A DNA stretch of 15,100 nucleotides from Actinomycetota bacterium. Lineage in GTDB: Bacteria; Actinomycetota; Actinomycetes; S36-B12. The stretch lies in NCBI GenBank assembly GCA_009700485.1, contig WLLZ01000039.1:1-15100 (forward strand). The letters run 5' to 3'. This document shows, in pieces, positions 1-7,234 of the stretch; position 1 is the stretch's first letter, and every line of letters begins with the position of its first letter. A model generated the notes under the pieces. That model did not search any database, was not told the origin of the DNA, and saw only the letters and a program-made list of their open reading frames with translations. Both the position numbers and the translations under genes were made by a program.

Positions 1-3000
1 CCTTGATCGAAACTGATCACGACCTGACCGCTACCTGCGGGCGCGATAAATCCCTGTGACCAGCCAAGTTGGCCAGTTGGGACCTGCGACTCGAGCACTT
101 GCTGCGGCGACCCATCTTCGCCAACCAATGTTGCGCGCCAGCCCGGCGCTGCCACGGCGCCGACAATAAGTTCACGACCAACCGGCCCGGTAGCAATTAC
201 CTGATCCAGATACGGATCAATACCAACCCAAGCGGCGCCCGCCGGCGCAACCACGACATCCAATGGAATCGCCGTCGCACCCGCTATCAGGCGCGCACGT
301 GAAGTAATCCCGGCAACCCCCCAAAGGACTTCACCGCTGGCACTTGCTAGCCGGCGCAGGCCAGGCTCACCGTCCAAGACGGGTATCAACGACTTTGAAG
401 TGCCTGCCGCCAAGAGCACATAGCGCACCCCGTAGCCGGCGAGCCCCTCAACTTCGTCGCCACCACGCCCCGAAGCCAAACCGGCAACCAGCGGGTCAAT
501 TGCCGCCCACACCTCACCGGGTGGGGCCGCATCGGCATCGCCGAGGCTAGGCCCGGCACCGTTGACCAATGTGTACTGCACAGCACCATCGCGATCTTGA
601 CGCAGCACCAAAGTTCGCGGTGCCTGACCGCCCAGTGCATCGGCTTCAACAAATGCCGGTACCGCCGCAAATGGCGCCTTGCGCAAAAGTCCATCGGCAA
701 CCGAGAACCAATAAACCGCAGAGAGCACCGGAGCGAAGACGGCAACTACCACAACAAAGACGATGAAAGGTTGACCGATATTGAAACTGACACCAACCAT
801 GCGCTCACGCAGGCCATCGGTGGCAATACTCGCAGCCAGGATCAACGCGGCACTTAGTACCAAAGTCGCACCACCCGGCCAAGTGCGAATTGCCGTGACC
901 GAGTCAATGGGGGTCACCGAGACAACCGTTTGAAGTACCCCAACTACCAACGCACTGCCCGCCACCGCCCAACAGGCCAAAATGTAGGGTGCTTTATTTC
1001 GGCGCAGTAGCGCGGCGAACCCAGCCATAATTAATCCGGCGGTAACCCAAAGTGGCGTCATGCCAGGGCCACCGGGGTGGAGCAATAACACGTCGACCGC
1101 ATTAACAGTTGGGTCGCTAAGCGCGGGACTTTCGATACCAGGCTGCAAAAGGAATTCGGCCGGATGTGTGATCAGCCCCAGGGACCACGGCATCAGCAAC
1201 ACGATTGGTGCGAATAGAGCAAGTGCTAGCCGGCGGATCACCAGCCATGAACTGTCGCCCGTTCTCAAAATAAGCAGCACACCAAATGCCGTGCCGAGGG
1301 CAACCGCAATTAGCCACGTAAAGGGCAGCACCGCTGCGAGTGCAGCGAGAAGTAGCGCGGTGCCGGCCGCGCGCCGGAAGGTACCGCGGCTACCGACAAT
1401 CCGCACAAATGACCTGACAACAAATGGCAACAAGATGGCGGCGATGACGGTGCCGATTCGGCCACTTGAAAGGGCGCCGGTGAGCGCCGGTACCAGCGCA
1501 TACGCGGCAGCCGCCCAAATACGGACCGCACGACCTGCGATCAGCCCCCGCGTCGCGAAATACATGCTCCATGCGACAAGTGGTATCCCGAGCACGACTA
1601 TGACAGTCACGGCTAATTGCGCTTTGCCTAAGAGCAGAAATGCGAGACCAAATATCAACATCAAGTACGGCGCTGCCGGTGCAATGGAACCAGGCCCAAT
1701 ATTGTGCCAAGCCTCGCTATAGGTGCCCCAAAGGTCACTAGCGCCCGGTAAACTCGGCAACAATGCACCGCCTTGCAGGACGCCGTCGCCCCACCACATG
1801 TTGCGCATCGCGATCAGCGCGAAGAGCGTCAACACGAAAATGAATAGCACACTTGGTCTGAATAGTGCCCGCCTAAATAAGCTCGGCCCTGATGAATCCA
1901 AATAGGCCGCATCGTCATCAACTGGCCCAGAATCAAGTGCACTGACTGAGGCACTGAGTGCGGCGCTACTAGTAGTTGCGATCCCGGCCATGAGTTCAAG
2001 ACCCTGACGCAGTTGCGCCCACACACTTGGCCGCAAAGAGCGGATCACCGAGTAGGGCTCGGTCGCCGTGCGGGCACTAAGCCGGCGCGAGGCACGTAGA
2101 CGAGCCGGGTGCAGTGCGACATCAAGTACGGCGCCGACTTCATCGCGCGCCGCATCAAAATCTTTACCTAGCAGGTACACGACCGAACGCACCGCGCTGA
2201 CGACAAATAGGCGCAATGCAAGAAATGGACTCGCGACTACCGAGGTATGCGCGAGCAATACGTGCACCGCAGCCTCCCGGTCAATGCGATGCGGGCGCGG
2301 GGCAAAGTCTTCGGCTCGGCGACCGTGCGCCGCAGCCTCCCGGTGATGTAGGACCGCGTCGGTCGCAATCAATACCCGTTCACCAGCTAGGTGGGCGCGC
2401 CAACAAAAGTCGACATCATCACGAAATAACGGCAAGGCGCGATCAAAGCCATCGAGGCGCTGCCAAACCTCGCGGCGCACCAACATGCCGGCCGAGCTCA
2501 CCGCCAAGACATCGCGTACCCCATCGTGCTGGCCTTGGTCATGCTCTCGACGCTCCAAGCCCGTATACCGACGCCCCGAGCTCGTGATGCTGACACCAAC
2601 TTCGAGCAGCAATCTCCGGTCGTGCCACCCAAGAATCTTCGGGCCAAGAATTGACGCGCTCGGATTGTCATCAGCCGTGTTGAGTAGTGCCTCAAGACAG
2701 GCAAGGTCAGCGGCGCTGTCATCGTGCAGTAACCAAAGCCATTCAACAAGTTCTTCAATCGGCTCATCACTTGGTGCGACCCGCACTTGACCAACGTGGG
2801 CAACTCCCGCACGAACCGCGTCACCAAAACCCAGCTTGGATTCAGCGGCGACCACCCGATCTGAGCCGAATGCAGCGCGAAGTTGACTCAGGCTGCCATC
2901 GGTAGAACCAGTGTCGACTCCGACGACGGCCTCGGGAGGGCGGGTTTGCGCAGCAAGGTTCGTCAGTGCTGCTGGAAGCCAGGTCGCGCCCTCGTGGCTA

Positions 3001-3140
3001 ACGAGTACCGCAGTTACATGATGATGGCGGCGCGGGAGGCCGGGCACGTCTGCGGCTTCAAAGTCGTCTTCAATGCTGAACCACTCGGTGGTCAGCTCGT
3101 CGGTGCCACTGGCCTCACCGCCAACTTGGTTCTCGTCCAT
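1..3140 (-). CDS. Large membrane glycosyltransferase: GT2 domain, polytopic membrane region and C-terminal domain (3' partial)
   Basis: The reading frame is open from an ATG at 3140 to the left edge (1046 codons, no stop), so the C-terminus is missing. Residues about 42-290 are a family 2 glycosyltransferase: the nucleotide-binding strand ends in D76-TGST-D81-GS, a metal-binding HDD lies at 139-141, and an acceptor-side DDVDFCWR lies at 241-248. From about residue 420 the protein becomes strongly hydrophobic, with roughly ten membrane segments up to about residue 810. A less hydrophobic, Gly/Ala/Val-rich region follows, probably outside the membrane. It probably transfers a sugar from a nucleotide donor during cell-envelope polysaccharide or glycolipid synthesis; donor and acceptor are unknown. 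The ATG follows AGGTGG by 8 nt, and an in-frame TAG lies just upstream; a GTG four codons earlier (3152) is the only other start. It lies 66 bp downstream of whiB on the same strand and is probably co-transcribed with it. GT2 assignment is secure; the membrane part is not assigned to a named family. Confidence 0.88.
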   Translation of the reverse strand, partial: MDENQVGGEASGTDELTTEWFSIEDDFEAADVPGLPRRHHHVTAVLVSHEGATWLPAALTNLAAQTRPPEAVVGVDTGSTDGSLSQLRAAFGSDRVVAAESKLGFGDAVRAGVAHVGQVRVAPSDEPIEELVEWLWLLHDDSAADLACLEALLNTADDNPSASILGPKILGWHDRRLLLEVGVSITSSGRRYTGLERREHDQGQHDGVRDVLAVSSAGMLVRREVWQRLDGFDRALPLFRDDVDFCWRAHLAGERVLIATDAVLHHREAAAHGRRAEDFAPRPHRIDREAAVHVLLAHTSVVASPFLALRLFVVSAVRSVVYLLGKDFDAARDEVGAVLDVALHPARLRASRRLSARTATEPYSVIRSLRPSVWAQLRQGLELMAGIATTSSAALSASVSALDSGPVDDDAAYLDSSGPSLFRRALFRPSVLFIFVLTLFALIAMRNMWWGDGVLQGGALLPSLPGASDLWGTYSEAWHNIGPGSIAPAAPYLMLIFGLAFLLLGKAQLAVTVIVVLGIPLVAWSMYFATRGLIAGRAVRIWAAAAYALVPALTGALSSGRIGTVIAAILLPFVVRSFVRIVGSRGTFRRAAGTALLLAALAAVLPFTWLIAVALGTAFGVLLILRTGDSSWLVIRRLALALFAPIVLLMPWSLGLITHPAEFLLQPGIESPALSDPTVNAVDVLLLHPGGPGMTPLWVTAGLIMAGFAALLRRNKAPYILACWAVAGSALVVGVLQTVVSVTPIDSVTAIRTWPGGATLVLSAALILAASIATDGLRERMVGVSFNIGQPFIVFVVVVAVFAPVLSAVYWFSVADGLLRKAPFAAVPAFVEADALGGQAPRTLVLRQDRDGAVQYTLVNGAGPSLGDADAAPPGEVWAAIDPLVAGLASGRGGDEVEGLAGYGVRYVLLAAGTSKSLIPVLDGEPGLRRLASASGEVLWGVAGITSRARLIAGATAIPLDVVVAPAGAAWVGIDPYLDQVIATGPVGRELIVGAVAAPGWRATLVGEDGSPQQVLESQVPTGQLGWSQGFIAPAGSGQVVISFDQ

Positions 3141-3173
3141 CTGGCCCGCCACCTACCCACTGTAACCGGCTAC

Positions 3174-3199
3174 AAGTTTGCAGCAGTCAAAGCAAACTT
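3174..3199 (-). repeat. Perfect 8-bp inverted repeat (hairpin) between whiB and the large glycosyltransferase gene
   Basis: On the transcribed (minus) strand AAGTTTGC and GCAAACTT are separated by 10 nt, in the 66-bp gap after the whiB stop. No U-tract follows, so it is not a standard intrinsic terminator. It could be an mRNA stability or attenuation hairpin. A TTGACT (3185-3190) lies in its loop region, but the best -10-like sequence (TACAGT) is 20 bp away, so a promoter here is doubtful. Confidence 0.45.
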
Positions 3200-3206
3200 C
3201 GGCTGG

Positions 3207-3464
3207 TCAGCCGGCCCGCTTCTTTAGGCGACGCCGCTCACGCTCAGAGAGCCCACCCCAGATACCAAATCTCTCATCTTGCGCCAGGGCGAACTCCAAG
3301 CATTCAACCCGAACTTCGCAAGACAAGCAGACTTTCTTGGCTTCGCGGGTGCTGCCGCCCTTTTCGGGGAAGAAAGCCTCCGGATCTGTCTGCGCGCAAA
3401 GCGCAAGTCCTTGCCATGCCAACACTTCAACGTCAGCCAGTGGCACTAGCACCAGGTCGCTCAC
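3207..3464 (-). CDS. whiB: WhiB-family iron-sulfur transcriptional regulator (WhiB/WhiB2 type)
   Basis: This 85-residue protein has the full WhiB signature. Four cysteines (C23, C46, C49, C55; spacing C-x22-C-x2-C-x5-C) should hold a 4Fe-4S cluster. A GIWGG turn follows at 67-71, then a basic tail (ERERRRLKKRAG) that contacts DNA in this family. Known WhiB proteins bind the principal sigma factor and redirect transcription; the WhiB/WhiB2 (WhmD) group controls septation and cell division in streptomycetes and mycobacteria. The position beside fbiA matches whiB2 (Rv3260c) in Mycobacterium, supporting that subgroup. The start is a GTG with a near-perfect AAGGAGGT Shine-Dalgarno 6 nt upstream, which decides it over later GTGs at codons 5 and 7. 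The neighbouring glycosyltransferase lies downstream on the same strand; fbiA is divergent. The regulon is inferred from the family, not seen here. Confidence 0.96.
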   Translation of the reverse strand: MSDLVLVPLADVEVLAWQGLALCAQTDPEAFFPEKGGSTREAKKVCLSCEVRVECLEFALAQDERFGIWGGLSERERRRLKKRAG

Positions 3465-3470
3465 TCAGGG

Positions 3471-3478
3471 ACCTCCTT
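3471..3478 (-). promoter_or_regulatory. Strong ribosome binding site of whiB
   Basis: AAGGAGGT on the minus strand is fully complementary to the 16S rRNA anti-Shine-Dalgarno and lies 6 nt before the GTG start. It is the strongest such site seen in the window and fixes the whiB start. Confidence 0.85.
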
Positions 3479-3533
3479 AACTTACGAAATCACGTGGTTA
3501 CTTCTTCGTCCCCCATATTGGGTGATGAGGAGT

Positions 3534-3549
3534 ATTACACGGGTGTAAT
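3534..3549. promoter_or_regulatory. 16-bp dyad ATTACAC-GG-GTGTAAT, candidate operator at the whiB -10
   Basis: Two perfect 7-bp inverted half-sites, ATTACAC and GTGTAAT, flank a 2-bp centre and cover the predicted -10 and the end of the spacer. The symmetry and size fit a dimeric DNA-binding protein. I do not recognise the site as that of a named regulator. From the position, binding would be expected to repress whiB. Confidence 0.55.
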
Positions 3550-3562
3550 TCGCATAAGTCAA
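3534..3562 (-). promoter_or_regulatory. Predicted sigma-70-type promoter of whiB
   Basis: On the minus strand a -35 TTGACT (3557-3562) is followed after exactly 17 bp by a -10 TGTAAT (3534-3539). Transcription should begin near 3527, giving a leader of about 60 nt before the GTG. The region upstream is AT-rich. The -10 sits inside a 16-bp dyad (see 3534-3549), so a bound factor would compete with or contact RNA polymerase directly. Confidence 0.65.
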
Positions 3563-3653
3563 GTTAGATTGCGACATATCGGACAAGAAATTACCAAAAT
3601 TCACCGAAAACGGCCGATTTTGTGAAGAATTCAAGTTTTTGCCCCCTTCGAGG

Positions 3654-3710
3654 GGCGTGGTGACACCCTAAGTCCACCATGAAAAATATCCGATCGGTTA
3701 GCACCACGCC
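3654..3710. repeat. 9-bp inverted repeat bracketing the presumed fbiA promoter
   Basis: GGCGTGGTG (3654-3662) and CACCACGCC (3702-3710) are exact inverted copies separated by 39 bp, 32-88 bp before the fbiA start. The left arm runs into GGTGACACC, which holds the GACAC pentamer known as the WhiA recognition core in Streptomyces; a 5-mer match may be chance. The repeat could be paired operator half-sites or, if transcription starts upstream, a long-loop RNA stem. Confidence 0.35.
3660..3689 (+). promoter_or_regulatory. Possible fbiA promoter
   Basis: GTGACA (3660-3665) as a -35 and AAATAT (3684-3689) as a -10 are separated by 18 bp, about 50 bp before the fbiA start. The -10 is a poor match to TAnnnT. 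An 8-bp palindrome CCGATCGG (3690-3697) lies just past it, near the expected start of transcription. This is the best candidate on this strand, but it is weak. Confidence 0.25.
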
Positions 3711-3741
3711 GATGAGTTTTACCACCTGAGAGAATGCGCGC

Positions 3742-4758
3742 ATGCGCATCACTGCACTTGCTGGTGGGATCGGCGGATCCCGATTTATCCGAGGCCTGCT
3801 CGCCCACCTGGCCGGCGCCTACCCCGATGGAGAAGGGGGCACCACCGCCGAGGTCACCGTTATCGGCAATACCGGTGACGACATCTGGGTCCATGGTCTG
3901 CGCATCTGCCCTGATCTCGACACGGTGATGTACACCCTCGGCGGGGGCATCAGCACCGAGCGTGGTTGGGGGCGCGAGGGCGAAACTTTCACGGCCAAAT
4001 CCGAATTAGCCAGTTACGGTGTCGAACCAACCTGGTTTGGTCTCGGCGACAAAGACATCGCCACGCACCTGGTGCGCACCCAGTCACTTGCCGCCGGGTA
4101 CTCACTGACCGAGGTCACCGCCGCGCTTTGCGCACGCTGGAAGCCCGGGGTAATTTTATTGCCGATGAGTGATGATCGTGCCGAAACCCATGTCGTGGTC
4201 GATGACCCCAGCGGTGCCACCGACGACAAAGGTCGCCCAATGCAGATTGCTATTCATTTTCAGGAATGGTGGATCAGATATCGGGCTGCGCTTCCGGCGC
4301 ATTCGTTCGCGATCATCGGCATCGACACCGCCAAGCCCGCACCAGGTGTACTTGATGCAATTGAAAATGCCGATCTAATAATTTTCCCGCCGAGTAACCC
4401 GGTGGTTTCAATCGGCACAATCTTGTCGGTGCCCGGCATAGCCGAAGCTATCCGCGGAGCTACCGCACCAGTTATCGGGGTCTCCCCCATAGTCGGCGGT
4501 TCACCGGTTCGCGGCATGGCCGATTCATGTCTACAAGCCATCGGAGTCGCGACCTCCGCGGCTGCAGTTGCAGCTCATTACAGAGCGCGTACCGCGGGTG
4601 GCTTTATTGACGCCTGGCTAGTCGATGAAGTTGATGCTGAAATCGTTGATGACGTTGTCGCCCTTGGTATTTCCTGTCGCGCTGTACCGCTGATGATGAC
4701 CGATGTCGCCGCAACCGCCAAGATGGCTGCCGAATGCATGCAGGCCGTTAGAGCATGA
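3742..4758 (+). CDS. fbiA: FbiA (CofD-type) phosphoenolpyruvyl/phospholactyl transferase of F420 synthesis
   Basis: At 338 residues this is full length for FbiA/CofD (about 330). The enzyme joins the 7,8-didemethyl-8-hydroxy-5-deazariboflavin (Fo) core to the phospho-acid arm of a guanosine-diphosphate-activated precursor; in actinobacteria the product is thought to be dehydro-F420-0. Family marks include the N-terminal loop LAGGIGGSRFIRGL (6-19), IGNTGDDIWVHGLRICPDLDT near 45-65, MSDDRAETHV, and the late FPPSNPVVSIGTIL segment that forms the nucleotide site. The chosen ATG begins the MRITALAGGIGG strand with no spare residues. A weak GAGAGA lies upstream; the ATG 8 nt earlier is out of frame. 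The gene is followed by fbiB after one base and is divergent from whiB, as in mycobacteria. FbiC and FbiD, needed for Fo and the GTP-activated arm, are not in the window. Confidence 0.95.
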   Translation: MRITALAGGIGGSRFIRGLLAHLAGAYPDGEGGTTAEVTVIGNTGDDIWVHGLRICPDLDTVMYTLGGGISTERGWGREGETFTAKSELASYGVEPTWFGLGDKDIATHLVRTQSLAAGYSLTEVTAALCARWKPGVILLPMSDDRAETHVVVDDPSGATDDKGRPMQIAIHFQEWWIRYRAALPAHSFAIIGIDTAKPAPGVLDAIENADLIIFPPSNPVVSIGTILSVPGIAEAIRGATAPVIGVSPIVGGSPVRGMADSCLQAIGVATSAAAVAAHYRARTAGGFIDAWLVDEVDAEIVDDVVALGISCRAVPLMMTDVAATAKMAAECMQAVRA

Positions 4759-4759
4759 C

Positions 4760-6130
4760 ATGAGCATGCCGCCGAACGCAGCACTGCAAATGACCACCGT
4801 TTCAGGTATTGGCTCGATCACACCCGGCGAGGATCTCGTGGCGATAATTACTGCAACCGAAATTACTTGGCCAGACGGCACGGCCGGATTTGCCGATGGC
4901 GACGTTGTCGTAGTTACCAGCAAGATCATTTCGAAAGCTGAGGGGCGAATTATCGCTGCCCACTCACGTGAAGCCGCGATCGATGCTGAAACTGTACGCA
5001 TTGTCGCGACAAAATCAACCCCGCAAGCAATTACTAAAATTGTTCAAACCCAACATGGATTGGTTATGGCCGCCGCCGGAGTCGATGCCAGCAATGTTGA
5101 AGCTGGTCACGTAGTCCTGCTGCCCATAGATCCCGATGCATCTGCACGCGAACTCCTAACTCAACTTCAGGTCGCTACCGGCAAACATTTAGCCGTCATC
5201 ATCACCGACACCATGGGGCGCCCATGGCGCCTTGGTGTCACCGATGTCGCTATCGGCGCCGCCGGCATCACCGTTCTCGATGATCACACCGGGCGCATCG
5301 ACGGTTTCGGACGCACCTTGGAGATGACGGTGATTGCGATCGCCGACGAAATCGCCGCGGCCGCCGACCTGGTTAAGGGCAAGATCGACGGCAGCCCGGT
5401 AGCCGTTGTTCGCGGGATGGGTCACTATGTCGGTGCCGAGTTTGGGCCTGGGGCTAGTGCCATTGTTCGGCCTTTAGCCGATGACCTATTCCCCCTTGGG
5501 ACCGCAGAGGCCGTGCAACACGGTCGGGCCACCGCCGGGGGATACCGACGTACCGTGCGAAATTTCACTGATAGACCGGTCGATGATGAGGTAATCGAGC
5601 GAGCCATCGCATCGGCTATCACGGCGCCGGCACCCCACCATTCCACGCCCTGGCGCTTCCTCGTGCTGCGAGATGAGCCGATCCGCAAATCCCTGCTCAC
5701 CGCGATGGGTGATCGTTGGGTTCTTGATCTACAAAATACTGATGGTGTCGTCGGGGATTCAATTCAAAGGCGTGTCGCGCGCGGTGACATCCTGCACACC
5801 GCACCGGTCATAATCCTTGCATTCATTGATTTAGCGTCAGGTTCGCATCAGTACGCAGACAAAGCGCGCACCGCGGCTGAGCGCGATATGTTCATGGTCG
5901 CAGGCGGAGCTGCGGTCCAGAACCTAATGATCACTTTGGCCGCCGAAGAAGTCGGTTCAGCTTGGATTTCTTCGACAATGTTCTGCGCGGATGTAGTCAA
6001 TTCCGTGTTGCAACTACCACCTAGTTACCAACCCCTCGGCGCCCTCGCTGTTGGCCATGCCGCGATGCAGCCAAGTCAACGCGATGAGCGCACGGTTGAA
6101 GCTTTCATGATCTCACCACCTGCTAACTGA
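4760..6130 (+). CDS. fbiB: FbiB, bifunctional F420:gamma-glutamyl ligase and dehydro-F420-0 reductase
   Basis: This 456-residue protein is colinear with mycobacterial FbiB (448 aa). Residues about 14-250 are the CofE ligase that adds glutamates to F420-0 with GTP: VVVTSKIISKAEGR (50-63), the metal-binding ITDTMGRPWR (148-157), DEIAAAADLVKGK (196-208) and DDLFPLGTAEA (241-251). Residues about 260-450 are a nitroreductase-fold FMN domain, with RRTVRNFTDRPV, a TAPAPHHSTPWRF signature (288-300) and GSAWISSTMF (399-408). In actinobacteria this domain reduces dehydro-F420-0 to F420-0. The ATG at 4760 is one base past the fbiA TGA, which fits translational coupling. An in-frame ATG at 4703 would overlap fbiA by 56 bp and add 19 non-family residues; ATGs at 4766 and 4790 are also possible. 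No strong Shine-Dalgarno is present. Confidence 0.95.
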   Translation: MSMPPNAALQMTTVSGIGSITPGEDLVAIITATEITWPDGTAGFADGDVVVVTSKIISKAEGRIIAAHSREAAIDAETVRIVATKSTPQAITKIVQTQHGLVMAAAGVDASNVEAGHVVLLPIDPDASARELLTQLQVATGKHLAVIITDTMGRPWRLGVTDVAIGAAGITVLDDHTGRIDGFGRTLEMTVIAIADEIAAAADLVKGKIDGSPVAVVRGMGHYVGAEFGPGASAIVRPLADDLFPLGTAEAVQHGRATAGGYRRTVRNFTDRPVDDEVIERAIASAITAPAPHHSTPWRFLVLRDEPIRKSLLTAMGDRWVLDLQNTDGVVGDSIQRRVARGDILHTAPVIILAFIDLASGSHQYADKARTAAERDMFMVAGGAAVQNLMITLAAEEVGSAWISSTMFCADVVNSVLQLPPSYQPLGALAVGHAAMQPSQRDERTVEAFMISPPAN

Positions 6131-6151
6131 AAGCCAGTAAATTTTTAGTTA
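6124..6151. terminator. Weak AT-rich stem-loop between the convergent fbiB and manB ends (doubtful terminator)
   Basis: TAACTGAAA (6124-6132) can pair with TTTTAGTTA (6143-6151), 9 bp with one G-U, around a 10-nt loop. It covers both stop codons in the 18-bp gap between fbiB and manB. The stem is AT-rich and no clear U-run follows on either strand, so it could separate the two transcripts only weakly. Confidence 0.22.
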
Positions 6152-7225
6152 AGCATCACTAGAAAATCGAAGTGCACCGGGTGCAAGTTGCACACCTGGC
6201 CAAATACGTACCCCGGCCAGTAATTCATTTCCGGCTCCGATGCTCGCGCCATCACCAATTACCGCTCCATCGATAACGCAATTTGCACCAACAGTGGCGC
6301 CAGCGCCAATGATGCTGCCGGTGACCCTTGCTCCATCGGCGATTCGGGCATCGTCGAACACCACGGAGCCTTCAACTACCACTCCCGCGGATATTTGCGC
6401 GCACCGGCCGATTGTCGAACCACCAGTCAACACCGCGTCGCTGGCAATCTCCGCCCCATCAAGTACCAAATAGGCACCAGGTTTTGGGACCGCGGGTGAC
6501 GGCGCGATGCCCAGGACCAGGTCGCGTGAGCCTTGAACAAATGCCATGGGTGTACCGAGATCAAGCCAGTAACCCCGATCGACAACTCCCTGAACCAAAG
6601 AATTGGCGGCTAGTAATGCGGGGAAAGTCTCGCGTTCGACCGACACTGACCTGCCGCCTGGGATCGAATCGATGACGCTTCGACGAAAAACGTAGCATCC
6701 CGCATTGATTTGATCGGTGACAATTTCCTCCGGCGTCTGCGGCTTTTCAAGGAATTGAGTAACTCTGCCAAAAGCATCTGTCGGCACCAGTCCAAACGCT
6801 CGCGGATCAGCAACCGGAGTCAAATACAAAGTCGCGTCGGCACCGCCATCGACATGATGTCTAACAAGCGCGTCAATATCGAGACCTGACAACACGTCGC
6901 CATTGAAAACCAACACGGGCTCATTGGCACCACTTTGCAGGTATGGCAGCGCGTGTCGGATCGCACCACCTGTACCAAGGGGTTGATCCTCGGTGGCGAT
7001 CACAATCTCGATGCCCAGATCGGCACCATCGATGAACTCCTGAAAAACGTCAGCGCGATACGAAGTGGCCAGCACAATTCGGGTGACCCCGGCATCACGA
7101 GCGCGGGTGATTTGGTGCACGGTGAAGGGCACCCCGGCCACCGGGAGCATGGGCTTGGGGGTATTGATCGTGAGCGGGCGTAGTCGGGTGCCCTGCCCCC
7201 CTACCAACAAGACGGCTTCGGTCAC
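6149..7225 (-). CDS. manB: Mannose-1-phosphate guanylyltransferase (GDP-mannose pyrophosphorylase)
   Basis: It makes GDP-mannose from mannose 1-phosphate and GTP. Residues 1-240 form the nucleotidyltransferase fold: GGQGTRLRPLT (9-19), PKPMLPVAG (23-31), EDQPLGTGGAIRHA (80-92), the metal-binding FNGD (107-110), FLEKP (158-162), NAGCYVF (174-180) and LDLGTP (221-226). Residues about 255-358 are a left-handed beta-helix of hexapeptide repeats. Length (358) and sequence follow mycobacterial Rv3264c, called manB there; in enterobacterial naming this enzyme is manC. A sugar other than mannose cannot be fully excluded. GDP-mannose feeds mannosylated envelope polymers and glycolipids, in keeping with the two glycosyltransferases in the window. 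The start is GTG with no clear Shine-Dalgarno, and only 9 bp separate it from the longest start of the divergent TIGR03089 gene. Confidence 0.9.
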   Translation of the reverse strand: MTEAVLLVGGQGTRLRPLTINTPKPMLPVAGVPFTVHQITRARDAGVTRIVLATSYRADVFQEFIDGADLGIEIVIATEDQPLGTGGAIRHALPYLQSGANEPVLVFNGDVLSGLDIDALVRHHVDGGADATLYLTPVADPRAFGLVPTDAFGRVTQFLEKPQTPEEIVTDQINAGCYVFRRSVIDSIPGGRSVSVERETFPALLAANSLVQGVVDRGYWLDLGTPMAFVQGSRDLVLGIAPSPAVPKPGAYLVLDGAEIASDAVLTGGSTIGRCAQISAGVVVEGSVVFDDARIADGARVTGSIIGAGATVGANCVIDGAVIGDGASIGAGNELLAGVRIWPGVQLAPGALRFSSDA

Positions 7226-7234
7226 GGCGCTAGC

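Noticed and set aside
1060..1722. Long plus-strand reading frame opposite the glycosyltransferase
   Set aside because: It is antisense to a continuous GT2/membrane frame with clear motifs, and its translation is low-complexity Ala/Arg/Thr/Ser-rich without domain features.
3641..3656. GC-rich hairpin in the whiB-fbiA gap as a terminator
   Set aside because: It has a 5-bp stem but no U-run after it on either strand, and it lies between two divergent promoters where no transcript is expected to end.
4703..4759. In-frame upstream extension of fbiB to an ATG at 4703
   Set aside because: It would overlap fbiA by 56 bp and add 19 residues with no likeness to the FbiB N-terminus; the ATG at 4760, one base after the fbiA stop, fits length and coupling better.
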